A DNA stretch of 64,000 bases, taken from Hyperoplus lanceolatus. Taxonomy: Eukaryota > Chordata > Actinopteri > Uranoscopiformes > Ammodytidae. Shown here piece after piece: positions 49,431-61,860 of this stretch. The notes beneath the pieces are model-generated. The model was not told where the DNA came from. It made no database searches and was given only the letters and a program-made list of their open reading frames with translations. Position numbers and translations under genes: made by a program. Every line of letters begins with the position of its first letter. The stretch's first letter is position 1. The stretch covers positions 18,808,501 to 18,872,500 of the forward strand of contig CM049405.1 of NCBI GenBank assembly GCA_026929865.2, read 5' to 3'.

Positions 49431-49599
49431 TGTTTTATTTAGGAATAACTATGCTTCATTGTGCATGTCTATACAAAGATTGTATTGTGGTGAGAAAGCA
49501 AACCAAATACATTGATTAGAGTTTGATACACATGTACAGTATATTATCTATTCTATGCTCCATTGTGCACTGTTTTGATCTTTTTAATACAAAACCTAA
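49431..49599. other. Short unannotated spacer
   Basis: Nothing recognised. Confidence 0.4.
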
Positions 49600-51421
49600 C
49601 CAGGGGCCTATTTCAGGTAGCTGGTTTTGAGGCAACCCAGAGTTTGTTCGCTCTGAGTTAGTGGAAACTCTCGGTTTTCCGTTTCAAGAAGCAGGTTCAG
49701 CGCAACCGAGAGTCAGTTACTGCGGCAACATACGCCGTGGGTTGTTAGAAAAAATAATCTCTAATTTGTGATATTATGCCCCCCCCATTAATATGCATTT
49801 ACTCTTGTATAATCAATTTAAACAAGTTGTTTATTTTACACATTTGACTTTAGTAAATGTTCTCACTCAACACTTCTTGGTGCTAGGGAAACGAGGAGGT
49901 GAAACAGCTATAAAACTTAACCTGATTCTCCCATATACTAAACAACATTCCTGAGGCCTGCTGGTCAAGCAAGTTATAAACACTCTTAGCCCGGTCAGTA
50001 AAAAGTTCAGCAGAGGATGTCCAGAGGTGTGGAAGAGGATGATCCCAGAGACCAGATGACAGCAATAAAAAACATTCATTGTCCTTTGTTTAGGGAGGCT
50101 AAAAAGCCTGGCTGTAGAGAGGGGTCTTCACTTTTTTGTCTTTTCCTGTCCCGAGAGGCTGCATAACCTGTTCTGTGATATCAGTTCATTAAACCTCCTC
50201 TGATAACTTGGAAACTTTTCTCCATTTCATTCTTTATTTTTGCCTCCCATATTTCCAAAAAACGAACACGTATTTTAACATCCTGTTAGGGTCTAACCTG
50301 CTGGATAGGTGGTTAGACCTACCCTGAGTTTGTTTTCACTTTACGCTGCAGCTCCGACTGAAGAAAGAGTCACTGTCACAACGCAACCCTGTACAGTTTA
50401 AAGCAAAATCATTTGATCAGTAGCGTTGTTCTCAGCCCTCGTTCGTTCATATGCGGCCACCTTACACATCGTGAACATGCTTTACATTCAGATTAATAAA
50501 CCTATTATATTGTATTTATCTCGTTATTTATTTTTATCATTATCAGTAGTTTTTTAACATCTGTGCCACTGAACATAGGCTATTTATGTCAGGTTGAAAT
50601 GTAATTCTGCGGCTGCACGCGATCGTTACTGTTCACTTGTGTCATCCCAAAGTCATAGACAAGCCTCGTTAAATAGCCCAATATGAATATAGAAATAATA
50701 TAATAATTTAAACTGTGATAACTAGAGGACAAGGGATCTGGTAATAAAACAATCAGGATCTACAATGGAAACTGTCACCTTATGTGTCAAACGTTAATAT
50801 CTTTCACTCCCCATTTAAAAGAAGCGACAGTCTGTTTACTGCACAGTAGGCCTATTATAGCTTGCCTACATAATAGGCTACAGCGAATACAAAACACTGT
50901 CAGCAATGCTGTGCAGCGGCAGCTTAATAATTTTGTTGCTGCTGATATGCGTAACTTAATTCTTAAAATAGACTTGCTTCTCATACGGAAGCAATGATGC
51001 TCTTGACAAAAAACGTTTGCACCGTTTTTTTCTGAATTGCCGAAGTGATTAGATCAGAGTTATGAGACTATCCCCGTTCATTCTTCTCCATAAGCTCATA
51101 AGTTAATATTTCTTAGTGGGAGGAGCGGAGAAGTTTTCTTTTTTTTTTCCTTTTTGAGAAGTGGAGAAGTGGGAGGATCAAGCATTTGTTTCTTCTGTTT
51201 CCATGGTGAATCATGTTTTCAGCGATCCATTGACGATGGCTTTTATGCACACGCTCCACCCAGAGTGAACACGCTCAGAGTTGATTAACCCGACGCTGAT
51301 CCACTGTTCTGAAACCAAAAACCCAGAGTTGCTCGTCAACCCTGCGCTCTGAGTTGACCAACTCAGAGCGCAGGATTAAACCCAGAGTATGTAAAACCAG
51401 CTACCTGAAATAGACCCCTGG
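49600..51421. mobile_element. Non-autonomous TIR element, 1.8 kb
   Basis: CCAGGGGCCTATTTCAGGTA at the left and its near-exact inverted copy (CCAGGGGTCTATTTCAGGTA) at the right continue as AGCTGGTTTT, giving about 29 bp of inverted repeat. Subterminal ACTCAGAG/CTCTGAGT motifs recur near both ends (49640-49670, 51290-51385). No transposase is recognised. The ends and subterminal CTCTGAGTT motifs resemble teleost Harbinger-type repeats, but the target duplication is unclear. Confidence 0.7.
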
Positions 51422-53068
51422 TGCCCAACTTAGTATGTACAATGTGTTGCTATTCCTTGTCCATACTACTGATATGCATTCAATGTTATCACACTAAAAC
51501 AAGATGTATGTAAGATGTATGTGAGAAGCGTCATTCCCTTCATATTTTTTGTTGATGTTTGGTAAATAATGAAACCCATTCAGTGGAATGATTTAATTTA
51601 TTTAAAGCATTGAATGTAAAATAATGTAAACGCCCCATAAAATAAAACTGTGCTGAAAGGTTTTGCTAAAACACAACTAGAAAGACAGTTTTCAAGCATT
51701 CACTGCATTATTATTTCATTACCTTAATAATTGAAGGACATTTAAAGAAGCACTTTGCCCATGTTCATGTCTCTATTGTGAATTACTTTTTTGACATTCG
51801 TGTTCTATAAGATTGACATAATTTCTACTATCAAGAGAGTAGGCATAAGAACAGAGACATACATGTACTATATAATTTAATGTAATATATAATGTATTAA
51901 TGCAAAAGAACACCATCCATCGGACAAGATATTTCTAAGCATATTTTCTTTCCTTTACTGACCTACAAAAAAGCTATTGAGGACGTCAATTTCATTGAAT
52001 ATGTTTGGTGGCCTTAGGCCCAAGCACCCACATACTATATACTATATATTGTTTTTTTTTCTATTCATCTGATGACCCACATATACATGCATTGTTAGTT
52101 GTTTTTCTCTTTTCTAAATATAACTGAATTTCCATCACTGAATAGACACTGATGTAATTTCAGTCACATGCTTGATGGAACTAAAAGCTACAGGGGTGCA
52201 GTCAATGCCACTTTAACCAAAAGTCAGCAATTTAAGCCCAAGACAAAGGCTTTGAAAGTCCTATCCTGCACAATTCAGGATAGGATAGGTCTCACAGTAA
52301 CACGTGACTTTTATTTGGTTTATTTGTCATAATTGACATATTCTTTCTGTTGTTGTTGTTGGCTACTTGAGCCGTGATTACTTCAGAAAAAAATAAACAC
52401 AAATGAGGATGAGATGTCTGCAATAATGTGGCCATGAAAATGAACCCTTCATTACAGGCTGAGTCAAGGGCTGACTAAGATTAATGGCAGACATTATGGA
52501 CAGAGAAGCTGAATGTTCATTTGCTGACCAACATCCTGCCCTTAGCACAGCTCATTCATTATAGTTAGAGGGACGTTCCGACTACACACACTAATTATGA
52601 TAAACAGCCGGTAATTGAACATGGTCTGTTGTCTTTGACACTACACCATATTGTCTCGGATAATATATTAAAACCATACAAACACAAGGAGATGTTGGTG
52701 AAAGACTGGATATAAAGGCTACTGGTTGGCCAGAGGTTTTTCAAAGTCAAATGACTCTACTAGCAGATAGTAGATTTCAGTATAAATTAAGTTGTCACCC
52801 CAGCTAGTGCTTGCTGCACTTTTACATACATGTTGACATGATAATTGGATACAGGAACAGGATGGAGAACTGGTGGCTCTCTACCACTGCGGCCAATCTT
52901 GAGAAATATGATTTGATGGACAACAGTAAATGCATCACAGTGCTCTTTTACATTTCACATCTCTTTTTATACTCAGATGCAACTTCACTTATCCTCCTGC
53001 CCTTTGCCTGTGCCATGGGATATCAGTCATGGGAAAGTCCTCAGGCATAGTTCAGTGTTACCCAAATT
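51422..53068. other. Unannotated sequence
   Basis: AT-rich; nothing recognised. Confidence 0.4.
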
Positions 53069-53290
53069 GGTAACACTTTACAATAAGGGTACATTAATTC
53101 ACTGTTAATTAATACTTACTGTTGCTATTAACGGTTAGTTAGCATACCAGTAAGTACATGCTTAGTTAATGCTTATTAAGCGTTTCCTAAGCATTTCTTT
53201 TTCATGGTTAGTTAATGATGAGTACATATTTAGTATGAATTTACTAAGCATTAACCAACAGTTAATGTACCCTTGTTGTAAAGTGTTATC
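53069..53290. mobile_element. 222-bp MITE
   Basis: GGTAACACTTTACAATAAGG at the left matches the inverted right end (GATAACACTTTACAACAAGG), continuing GTACATTAA. AAATT occurs on both outer sides. The interior is AT-rich with repeated TTAGTTAATG motifs. Non-coding. Confidence 0.7.
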
Positions 53291-54116
53291 AAAATTAAAC
53301 TTGATCTCTGAAAACAAGGCAAAACTCTACTCAGCGAAAGTGCACACTTTTTATGCCCCTCCCCATAATAAGCTTATATAAATAAATCTGGAATGCTTGA
53401 AAGAATCTCTAAGGACCGCTTTTTATGAACTCGGGAGAACATTGCAGCAGGGCAGAATGGTTCAGCAACTGTCACATGCATGTTTCATTTTGGCAAAGGG
53501 GAATCAATTACTTTGCGTTCTGCAAGAGCTTTAAGTCACATCCTATACACTGCTTTATGACAAATGAACCGTGGCTTAATCAAGGCCGTTGGCAGCAACC
53601 TAAGACATTACTGTTTCTGCTCTGAGAAAGAGATAAGAACATCACAGACATTCATTAACATCACAAACTGAATAGATATTTGAAGCACTCTGGTCTTCAT
53701 CACACCTAATGCCCCAGAACACATAGTACAGTTCATGGTGTGTGACTGTAATACATGTAATCCATGTAATCTGCATACACATGCAACCGCTTCAAACAAT
53801 ATTCGTGATGACATGCCTCCCTTTCTCCATGGCACATTTACTGAAACCATTTGTAGGTCATATATCTGTTTTGGACACTGGAAAACAGAATGACTGAATA
53901 TATAATTGCTGTTAACAAACGGCTTTGATGTTGACCTGTGCACAAGCTGTGCAGGGCTGTGCACATGATGCTTTTTACATTAATTCTTGTCAACAAGTCT
54001 TGTCGACTGTTGATGTTAAAATGGGTTATTCCTTGTGCAAAATCAAATAACCAAAGCAACCATACATCAGGGAGCCTTCTTGATCTTGGTGCATGATTCT
54101 CAATCGTTGCGCCTAA
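53291..54116. other. Unannotated sequence
   Basis: Nothing recognised. Confidence 0.4.
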
Positions 54117-54272
54117 TGCCCAGTTCAGACCAAAGATTCGCCTTGCAACTGCTTGCGACGAGACGGTTTTAGAACGTCGCGGGGGAGAAATCGCAGCACG
54201 TTTCGGCGGTCTCGTCGCAAGGAGTTGCAGTTGCAAGCAGTTGCAAGGCGAATCTTTGGTCTGAACTGGGCA
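54117..54272. mobile_element. 156-bp MITE with TAA duplication (PIF/Harbinger-like)
   Basis: TGCCCAGTTCAGACCAAAGA at the left is the exact inverse of the right end, and the match continues through TTCGCCTTGCAACTGCTTGC, about 40 bp in all. TAA lies on both outer sides (54114-54116 and 54273-54275), the 3-bp duplication of PIF/Harbinger elements. The inner 75 bp are CG-rich and also partly palindromic, so the entire element is a near-perfect hairpin. Confidence 0.8.
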
Positions 54273-55264
54273 TAAGAGTTGGAAAACTGCTTGTCATGTT
54301 TAAATTACAGTATATGTTCTTCGTTTTCTCATTTTCACCCAAGCACCCAATTGCATTATCATATTTTCCTTCTAAATTGAATATATGTTTCCACATATCA
54401 AAACATTGACGTTTAGTTATCAGGATACCTTTGTGCCTGGGACAGTTCGGAACAGATAAAGACGAGAAGGATATCCAGCAGTTTCTTGAAAAAGGCTGAC
54501 TTGGATTATAACATTACCAGGTGTGTTGTTACCTAAATGCTGACTGCCAACATTCGCACATATGTCCGTATATTAAACACAACCATAAATTAAGTTAGGC
54601 AACTTGTATTAAATCATTTTCACAAGGAAAATAGTAAACATCATTATCATGGTACATACAGTAATAACATACATAAAGTATACAGTATATAAAAGCAGGT
54701 CACTGTGCATCACCTGTTCATTGACTGTACTTGAATATCAAACCACTTCCTGCATTAAATGTCGATTTAGATTAGATGAAGAACATGATTCATCAGAAAG
54801 AGAGAGAGAGTGAAATTGCTGAGTTACAGCAAGCTGAATGAGGAGGATGAATTAAGATGTACAGACTTGTCAATTTATCCTGTAGATATAGGCCATGCTT
54901 TTGTGCCCTGCAACTAGATATATGATTTTTATTTATTTATTCTGATTTGGCGAGTGGTTTGGGTGAACAGAAATCAACAACTTGTTAGAGTGGGACACAG
55001 GTTGGCTACAGTCATTGCATGGTCATAATTGAAATATCCAATGGCCCAGCACATTCAGACTGTACCAAGATTCTGTACCCAAACATTACTATAAACCCCA
55101 GAGTCAAAACTCTGTTTAAATTTAAGTCAGTCCACAGCTCGTACCTCCATTGTTATTTGCAATCAGGTCTTACATAACTCTCTGTAAGTTCAAAACAACT
55201 ACCAGTGTTGTTTAGGTAAAAACAAGTAAATACATTTGGTTTACATAAGACTCCCTGCAGACAA
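54273..55264. other. Unannotated sequence
   Basis: Nothing recognised. Confidence 0.4.
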
Positions 55265-55722
55265 CTGAGCACCTATTGTGCTTTTTCAACTTTTATGACA
55301 TATAAACATCATTGTTATAATGATTTATAGACACGTTTAACCATACTAAATCGTCAAATGATGACTTACATGCATTTAGACGTATTCCCTGCTGACCGTC
55401 AGTGGTGGCTGTGCACAGCGCTAAACACTAGGAACGCTGGTCGCGATTCACTTGTTCAAAATTCTGGGATTTATCTACGTAGACCAATCCGGATTTTCCA
55501 TGTATGGTAATGCTGCAACGTGCTCGGGCAGGCTCCTGCCAGGGGACGGAGAAGGACGAAGCCGAGTGTTGACAGAGAATGTTGAAAGCGCCCAGATGAG
55601 AGGAAGAGTTTCCCGAAAATCTACATCTACGTTTTTTGTGCCGTGATTCGTGTCAGGTTGCTATACAGGAGTCATTAATGAGAAATTAAGACCAGAAAAG
55701 TAGTATAATAGGAGATCTTTAA
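55265..55722. mobile_element. TIR element with tRNA-like internal segment, copy 2
   Basis: Same family and orientation as 43293-43869: shared TTTATGACATATAAAC near the left, TTAGACGTATTCCCTGCTGACCG split across 55376-55398, GGTGGCTGTGCACAGCGCTA (box A-like), TTGTTCAAAATTC (box B-like), and identical last 40 bp. It is shorter because a central part is deleted. Left TTAA is lost; right TTAA is present. Confidence 0.7.
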
Positions 55723-56334
55723 GGGTAGTGCTGCACAATAAATACAATGTTTCCGTCAGTTGAGTACAGAACTTAATTTTATTTCTCAGAGGACTAAAGA
55801 AGAAAAAAAAAACATTTGTCACAGAGGTAAGTCATTGATTTGAAACTGGATGAAAGGAAAGCGCACTGCATTATAATTACGTCCTGCATTGACAGATTAG
55901 GAGCTGTCCATTTCATTTGCCGGCATGCCTCCTCCATTATCAGGTGTGCCGATTACAGCAGCAATGAGCTTGGGCAATTAGCAGCAGTTTGAAAAGGTTT
56001 AATGTGGCTATAAGGAAGCCTTTCTACACAAAGAAGCCACTGTTAATTACCTATGTTACATAATCCACTCTTCTGTGGCAGTGTGGTGTCTTATCAAATG
56101 ATTCTGTATTCACTTTTAATGTACTTTGATCTGTGAGTGCTGAGGAAAATCATTGAAATGAAAGAGGGGTGCCAATCACAGTCACATTATATGACAAATA
56201 ATAACTATAAAATAGAAATAGAAAATAGCTCTGTCAAACAATCCAAAACAACACGGCAAAAACATATATAGACCTCAACTTAATTCAGTTTTCAATATGT
56301 CTATCAGAAAAGGCAAGCAAAGCAATTTGTGATT

Positions 56335-56336
<2 letters not shown>
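55723..56336. other. Unannotated sequence
   Basis: Nothing recognised. Confidence 0.4.

Positions 56337-56382
<46 letters not shown>
56337..56382. repeat. (TG)n microsatellite
   Basis: About 23 uninterrupted TG units. Confidence 0.95.
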
Positions 56383-56388
<6 letters not shown>

Positions 56389-57894
56389 TAAGTGCGCTCA
56401 ACAAGGATTCCATTGTATTGTCCCTCTCTTTCACAATCAGAAAAAAAGACTGCTCTGGGTGTAATGCAGATCCCCACATAAAAACAAACAAAAAAATAAC
56501 TAGAAAATCAAATCAAGTATCAGCGGCTGTATATTCAGTTCGGTAACAGTGCATGTTTACAATATTTACAGCGGGTATAGTCACTAAATATATAGTGTAG
56601 TTTAGGTTTGAAGAGTTAGCCTAGCTCTGCCAAAAAGGCCAAATCCTTCTACACCCTCCACCTGAGGCTATGTAATACAGTTATATGCTATACATAAAAA
56701 CAACAAGCTAGCCATAGAGTGTGCTACTACTGACTTAAATAATGCCAAACAATGCTTCCATTGTAAAGGTTCTCTGATGACATGTCCACCTAGCAAATAT
56801 TGATTCTAGATACAGTAAGTATAGCATTGGTTAAAATCGATAACCCCCGAGAATGTTCGCAAAAGGCTACACTTTATTATGTGGTAAAATGTAGGCCCTA
56901 TTTGATTAAAGAATAACTATTTACAGACAATTTCACATAATACTGTGAATTGTAATATTAATTTGGGATTTCAGTGAGCCTTCATTTGTTTTGTGATACC
57001 ATTTGAATCTGGTTACATTCTAATTTCATGCAGCTCTGATATCTTATTTGGCTGGTGTTTCAGTTCTCTCAGGCAACAAATCTGTTTCTCTGCTCTGTGA
57101 AAACATATCAGGTTTTTGCACAGATACATTGATCCATCTTAGACATTGTTAAGTAGAGTATTTTCCCCAGCTGCAGACAGACACCATTGGGAAATCACTG
57201 GATTGTCCTCGGCAATGACATGAATGGCGGCTCCGGCAGACACAGAGAGAGTTTTAATCAGGCATGATGACATGGGAGAGACGGAGGTGCGTGGAGAGGA
57301 ATACAGAGGCAACACAGTGAAAGATCAACATCATGCCAATGATACTGATATAATGCTTATTCTGGCCTAGTGTTGATTTAAGGTAAGCAGGTAGTCTGTA
57401 AACCCTTTTGGTACACATTCATCTCAAGAAGGAGATTTGATTCATCCCGTGCTCTATAGGCCTCAGCAAGACATATTATTTGTTAAAAAAAATATTTTTT
57501 TTTCAAAATTGCTTGTTGCTTTGGTCCCTGTTTGAAAAAAAGAGAGTGAAAGTTAATATACTATACAGTATATTATGACAGCATATCACAGAAGGCTGAG
57601 GACCTATGCCAATTATGGGGCCTTTAGTAAACGAAGGTACTGTGAAAAATATGACTCAACACTTTCTTTACATTGGCAGTGAGATAACTGACTACAGTGA
57701 CAGGGTCCTGTTCAGCAAGCTGTTTAAGAAAGCACTTGGCACTGCATTCAGTATAAGAGTGTTTAATATATGCAAGATTGTGCAGTTCAACAGCCACACT
57801 TCAGAGTTTGACGTTTCCCACTTTCACCTAGCACAGTGAATGCAGTAGAAGATCCCCTTGCGATGCCATTCACTGCATTCAGCTGGCTCCTGCT
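56383..57894. other. Unannotated sequence
   Basis: No feature recognised. A 77-codon frame at 57606-57839 shows no domain; it may be a degraded part of the LINE that follows, but I cannot support that. Confidence 0.4.
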
Positions 57895-58152
57895 GGTGAG
57901 AACTTTAAGTTAACTCTGCATTCAATAGAGTCTGTTGACACATTCAAACGTCAACTAAAAACCTTTGTATTTGTGCAGGCTTTTGCCTAATTTGTTCTTG
58001 GGGCTGCTATGTTTTATCACTGTATTGTAATTGGCCTTTTAAATGTATGTATATTTTTAATCTGCTTCCCATTGTGAAGCGCTTTGTGACCCTGGTCTGC
58101 GAGGGGCGCTATATAAATAAAGTTTACTTACTTACTTACTTACTTACTTAAG
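57895..58152 (+). mobile_element. L2-like LINE, 3' end fragment
   Basis: A short coding tail reads LHSIESVDTFKRQLKTFVF and stops near 57990, the usual end of L2-type ORF2. It is followed by GTGAAGCGCTTTGTGACC, GGGGCGCTATATAAATAAAG and a (TTAC)n tail (58124-58150). All of the RT is missing through 5' truncation. Left boundary approximate. Confidence 0.75.
58124..58150. repeat. (TTAC)n tail
   Basis: Six to seven TTAC units ending the LINE copy. Confidence 0.9.
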
Positions 58153-58826
58153 TTATATTTTGAACAGATACTCTGGGAAATGATCCTAAATAGGGGGCAT
58201 ACATAAAGGGAAAATACATGTTTAAGGGGGAAATTTGCGCCGAAATGTAAAGCTGGTACCTTTAAGTGCACAGTTCAGAATGCTTGACACAATGGTATAA
58301 GATTTAGATGTCACAGCACAGACAACCATGACAGCAAGCTTAGTCTGGGTAAGTCTTCAAGGGGACAAAAAAGTGAGATAAAAGGAAGCTAAAGGAAATC
58401 TCTGTGTGAAGCCTAAGCCTGGGAAATTGATGTCCTCATAGTAGTTTGTCTGTCCCACCCAGTCTGACTGAGTCAGACACCATGGAAAGCGGCTTACAGC
58501 TATTGTTGTGCTCTCAGCTGTTAAAGGTTGTATGAGAGTCTTGCACAAGGAAGCCAGGAATAATGCCATTGCACCCATGACTGAATAAGCCTCAAGTCTA
58601 CCATATGAAGGTTCTTGATGTTGACATTTAGTGAAGAGCACGGTTTGAATCTGAACTGTCTCACGTGTGGTTGCACCAGAATAATTGTCTATAAATGTTT
58701 CTTTATTTCAAAATAAAGACTCCACAAAAAGTTTTAAAATCATCTGGTTGTGTGCATTTCAATTAGTTAAGTCTTTCTGCAGGTGAAACATAACAAAAAC
58801 AAGTTCAAACAGAATGATTGTGGATC
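58153..58826. other. Unannotated sequence
   Basis: Nothing recognised. Confidence 0.4.
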
Positions 58827-59790
58827 TAAATCAAATCAAATCAAATCAGTTTTATTTGTATAGCCCAAAATCACAAACACATTTGTCTCAGTGGGCTTTA
58901 CATTTCATACAATATGATATATGATACAATATGACACCCTGCCCTTACACCCTTAGCTCGGCTGAGAAAAAATTCCCAGTAAAAAACCCTTCACCGGGAA
59001 TAAAAATTTTGTTTTTGAAGAAATCTCAGGGACAGTCGACAGAGTAAGGGATCCCTCTCCCAGGACGGACATGCTGCAATAGATGTCAAAAGTAGAGAAA
59101 TCACGAAGGAATTTGATCATTGACCAGGTGATTACATGGTAATACTAAGTAAAGTGCGATTAGTGTGGATGCAGGAAGACTTCAGATGCTGCCAGAGGAT
59201 CCACACCGTCAGGTCTCCACCAGGGAAAACTAAGGTTTCCATCGCCGGGATTACATCCCACGTCTCCAGGTGGCATCCTTAACCACTGCAACATCTTTCG
59301 CGTTGATGGTCCATTTTCTCAGATGGTACCGGAGGGGGGACCAGATCCACACCGTCTCGTCACGACCAGGGAAAACTGGAAGAGGACAGACAAGCAACCA
59401 GTGAGCAAAGCAAAATGAATTTAAAGATTGAACAAGCAAGCAAGTAGAAAGTGTACTATCCTGATGGACGATGAGTCAGTGCTGATGTGAGGCAATAGCA
59501 GGCGGGGAGCATCCGTTCCTTGGACAGCTGATTCCGCACAGAACTCGGAGTCAGTCGAGTAGCATGGAGAGTGTTTGGTAGACAGAGGGAGAGAACCCCC
59601 CGGGCAACGCTCAGCCAATCATGGAAGATAGACAGAGGAGAACAAATGTCAGAGAAATGGTATCAGTTATGCAATTAGCGTCGGCAAGACAATTTTTCAG
59701 TGGGAGGACAACCGGTACTCAGGCCCAGACAAACCGAGACCGAGGCAGCTCCTCAGGCTGTTAATAATAACGCTATAACAATGGTAAACA
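58827..59790 (-). mobile_element. LINE 3' untranslated region, same family as 47430-49430
   Basis: Starts with (AAATC)n and TTTTATTTGTATAGCCCAAA, the inverse of the tail at 49380-49427. Matching continues inward: CAGTGGGCTTTAC, GCAGGAAGACTTC, AGACGGTGTGGATCTGGTCC and the segment near 59390 all have inverted counterparts at 49190-49370. No ORF2 coding part is seen. The inner boundary beyond about 59420 is uncertain. Confidence 0.7.
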
Positions 59791-60226
59791 ATATGAAAAC
59801 AATTAACATTAAATTACATTGATTTACACTCTACTTTGCTTTGGATAAAAGTGTCAGCTAAATTATGTCTAATGTTATAGGATAATACATTGAACAATCT
59901 GTTTTTTGTACTTATAGTGCACCTTTTGCTTGCCAACGTGAATCCCCATGACCACATTAATGGATTTGAGGAGTCAAGGTTGAATTGAAGTCATAGTAAT
60001 ATTACAAACAAGACAGCAATGCATACAGATTATTCAGTTTAATGCAATAGCAATTGTAGCTACATGGACTCAAGGGGACAACTCTAAATGACACTAACCA
60101 TTGTTGTTAGTATATTTACCTCATCATAAAATGACATGCGTGATATACATCAGACATGCAATGCATGATCCATCTCAGCCATGCAGTAAATGGCTGGCTA
60201 TTTCTATTATACCGTATATAGATATA
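59791..60226. other. Unannotated sequence
   Basis: Nothing recognised. Confidence 0.4.
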
Positions 60227-60459
60227 CAGTATCTCACAAAAGTGAGTACACCCCTAACATTTCTTCAAATATTTCATTATATCTTTCCATGCGACAACAC
60301 TGAATAAATGACACTTTGATACAATGTAAAGTAGTCAGTGTACAGCTTGTATAACAGTGTAAAGTTACTGTCCCCTCAAAATAACTCGACACACAGCCAT
60401 TAATGTCTAAAGTGTTGGCAACAAAAGTGAGTACACCCCTAAGAAAAATTTTCCAAATT

Positions 60460-61305
60460 GGGCCCAAAGTGTCAATATTTTGTTTTGCCATCATTATTTT
60501 CTATCACTGCCTTAACCCTCTTGGGCATGCAGTTCACTAGAGCTTCACAGGTTGCAACTGGAACCCTCTTCTACCCATTCATGACGACATCAAGGAGCTG
60601 GTGGATATTAGAGTCCTTGCGCTCCTCCATCTCCCGTTTGAGGATGCCCAAAGATGCTCAATAGGGTTTAAGACTGGAGACATGCTTGGCCAGTCCATAA
60701 CCTTTACCCTCAGCTTCTTTAGCAAGCCAGTGGTCATTCGGAGGTGTGTTTGGGGTCGTTATCATGTTGCAGTACTGCCCTGCGGCCCAGTTTATGAAGG
60801 GAGGGGATCATGCTCTGCTTCAGTATGTCACAGTACATGTTAGAATTCAATGAACTGTAGATCCCCAGTGCTGGCAGCACTCATGCAGCCCCAGACCATG
60901 ACACTCCAACCACCATGCTTGACTCTAGGCAAGACACACTTGTCTTTGTACTCCTCACCTGGTTGCCGCTCCACACTCTTAACACCATCTGAACCAAATA
61001 AATGTATTTTGGTCTCATCAGACCACAGGATATGGTTGCAGTAATCCATGTCCGTAGTCTGTTTGTCTTCAGCAAACTTTTGTGGGGTTTCTTGTGCATC
61101 ATCTTTAGAATAGGCTTCCTTCTGGGATGACAGCCATGCAGACCAGTATGATGCAGAGTGCGGCGTATGGTCTGAGCACTGACAGGTTGACCCCCACCCC
61201 TTCAAGCCCTTCAGCAATGCTGGCAGCACTCATACGTCTATTTTCCAAAGCCAACCTCTGTGTACGCTGACCATGTGCACTCAACCTTCGTAAACTGGGC
61301 CGCAG
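60460..61305 (-). pseudogene. Tc1-like transposase, N-terminally truncated (minus-strand half)
   Basis: On the minus strand the sequence begins abruptly within the DNA-binding region (RLSAHGQRTQRLALENRRMS near 61280-61230), continues with ILWSDETKIHLFG (first catalytic Asp, near 61030), HGGWSVMVWGCMSAASTGDL (near 60890), and degenerates through the second and third catalytic blocks near 60760-60640 (frameshifts) to the C-terminus near 60470. The first HTH domain is missing. A frameshift lies near 61180. Not functional. Confidence 0.85.
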
Positions 61306-61627
61306 GGTGGTATTGCAACATGATAACGACCCCAAACACACCTCCAAGACGACCAGTGGCTTGCTAAAAAAGCTGAGGGTAAAGGTTATGGCCTGGCCAA
61401 GCATGTCTCCAGACCTAAACCCTATTGAGCATCTTTGGGGCATCCTCAAACAGAAGTTGGAGGAGCGCAAGGTCTTTAATACCCACCAGCTCTGTGATGC
61501 TGTCATAAATGGGTGGAAGAGGGTTCCAGTTGCAACCTGTGAAGCTCTAGTGAACTACATGCCCAAGAGGGTTAAGGCAGTGATAGAAAATAATGGTGGC
61601 CACACAAAATATTTACACTTTGGGCCC
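61290..61627 (+). pseudogene. Tc1-like transposase, 3' half (plus-strand half)
   Basis: Starts at the breakpoint with LRKLGRRVVLQHDNDPKHTS (second catalytic Asp in HDNDPKH), continues with SPDLNPIEHLWGILKQKLEE (third acidic residue in the NPIEHLW box) and ends near TKYLHFGPD after MPKRVKAVIENNGGH. It lacks the DNA-binding half and the first catalytic Asp. It is a second copy, inverted, of the C-terminal half found at 60460-60790. Confidence 0.9.
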
Positions 61628-61860
61628 GATTTGTACATTTTTTCTAAGGGGTGTACTCACTTTTGTTGCCAGCAGTTTAGACATTAATGGCTGTGTGTCG
61701 AGTTATTTTGAGGGGACAGTAAATTTACACTGTTATACAAGCTGTACACTGACTACTTTACATTGTATCAAAGTGTCATTTCTTCAATGTTGTCCCATGG
61801 AAAGATATAAAGAAAAATGTGAAGAAATGTGAGGGGTGTACTCACTTTTGTGAGATACTG

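Larger units (their letters stand above)
60227..61860. mobile_element. Tc1-like element rearranged into a foldback
   Basis: Ends CAGTATCTCACAAAAGTGAG with TA on both sides (60225-60226, 61861-61862), as for Tc1. IR/DR architecture is visible: ACAAAAGTGAGTACACCCCT occurs at 60236-60255 and 60421-60440, and inverted at 61647-61666 and 61832-61851. The left half carries transposase on the minus strand; the right half carries the 3' half again on the plus strand. The outer approximately 560 bp on each side are inverted copies of the same 3' half. A normal Tc1 has one transposase gene, so this is a head-to-head rearranged, inactive copy. Confidence 0.9.

Noticed and set aside
49867..50079. Two overlapping minus-strand frames inside the 1.8-kb TIR element
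   Set aside because: Overlapping registers of about 60-70 residues with no nuclease or Myb-type motifs that I can recognise.
61105..61506. A single long minus-strand Tc1 frame
   Set aside because: Its first part is antisense to the plus-strand 3' half of the transposase and only its end is genuine minus-strand transposase; it crosses the inversion breakpoint.
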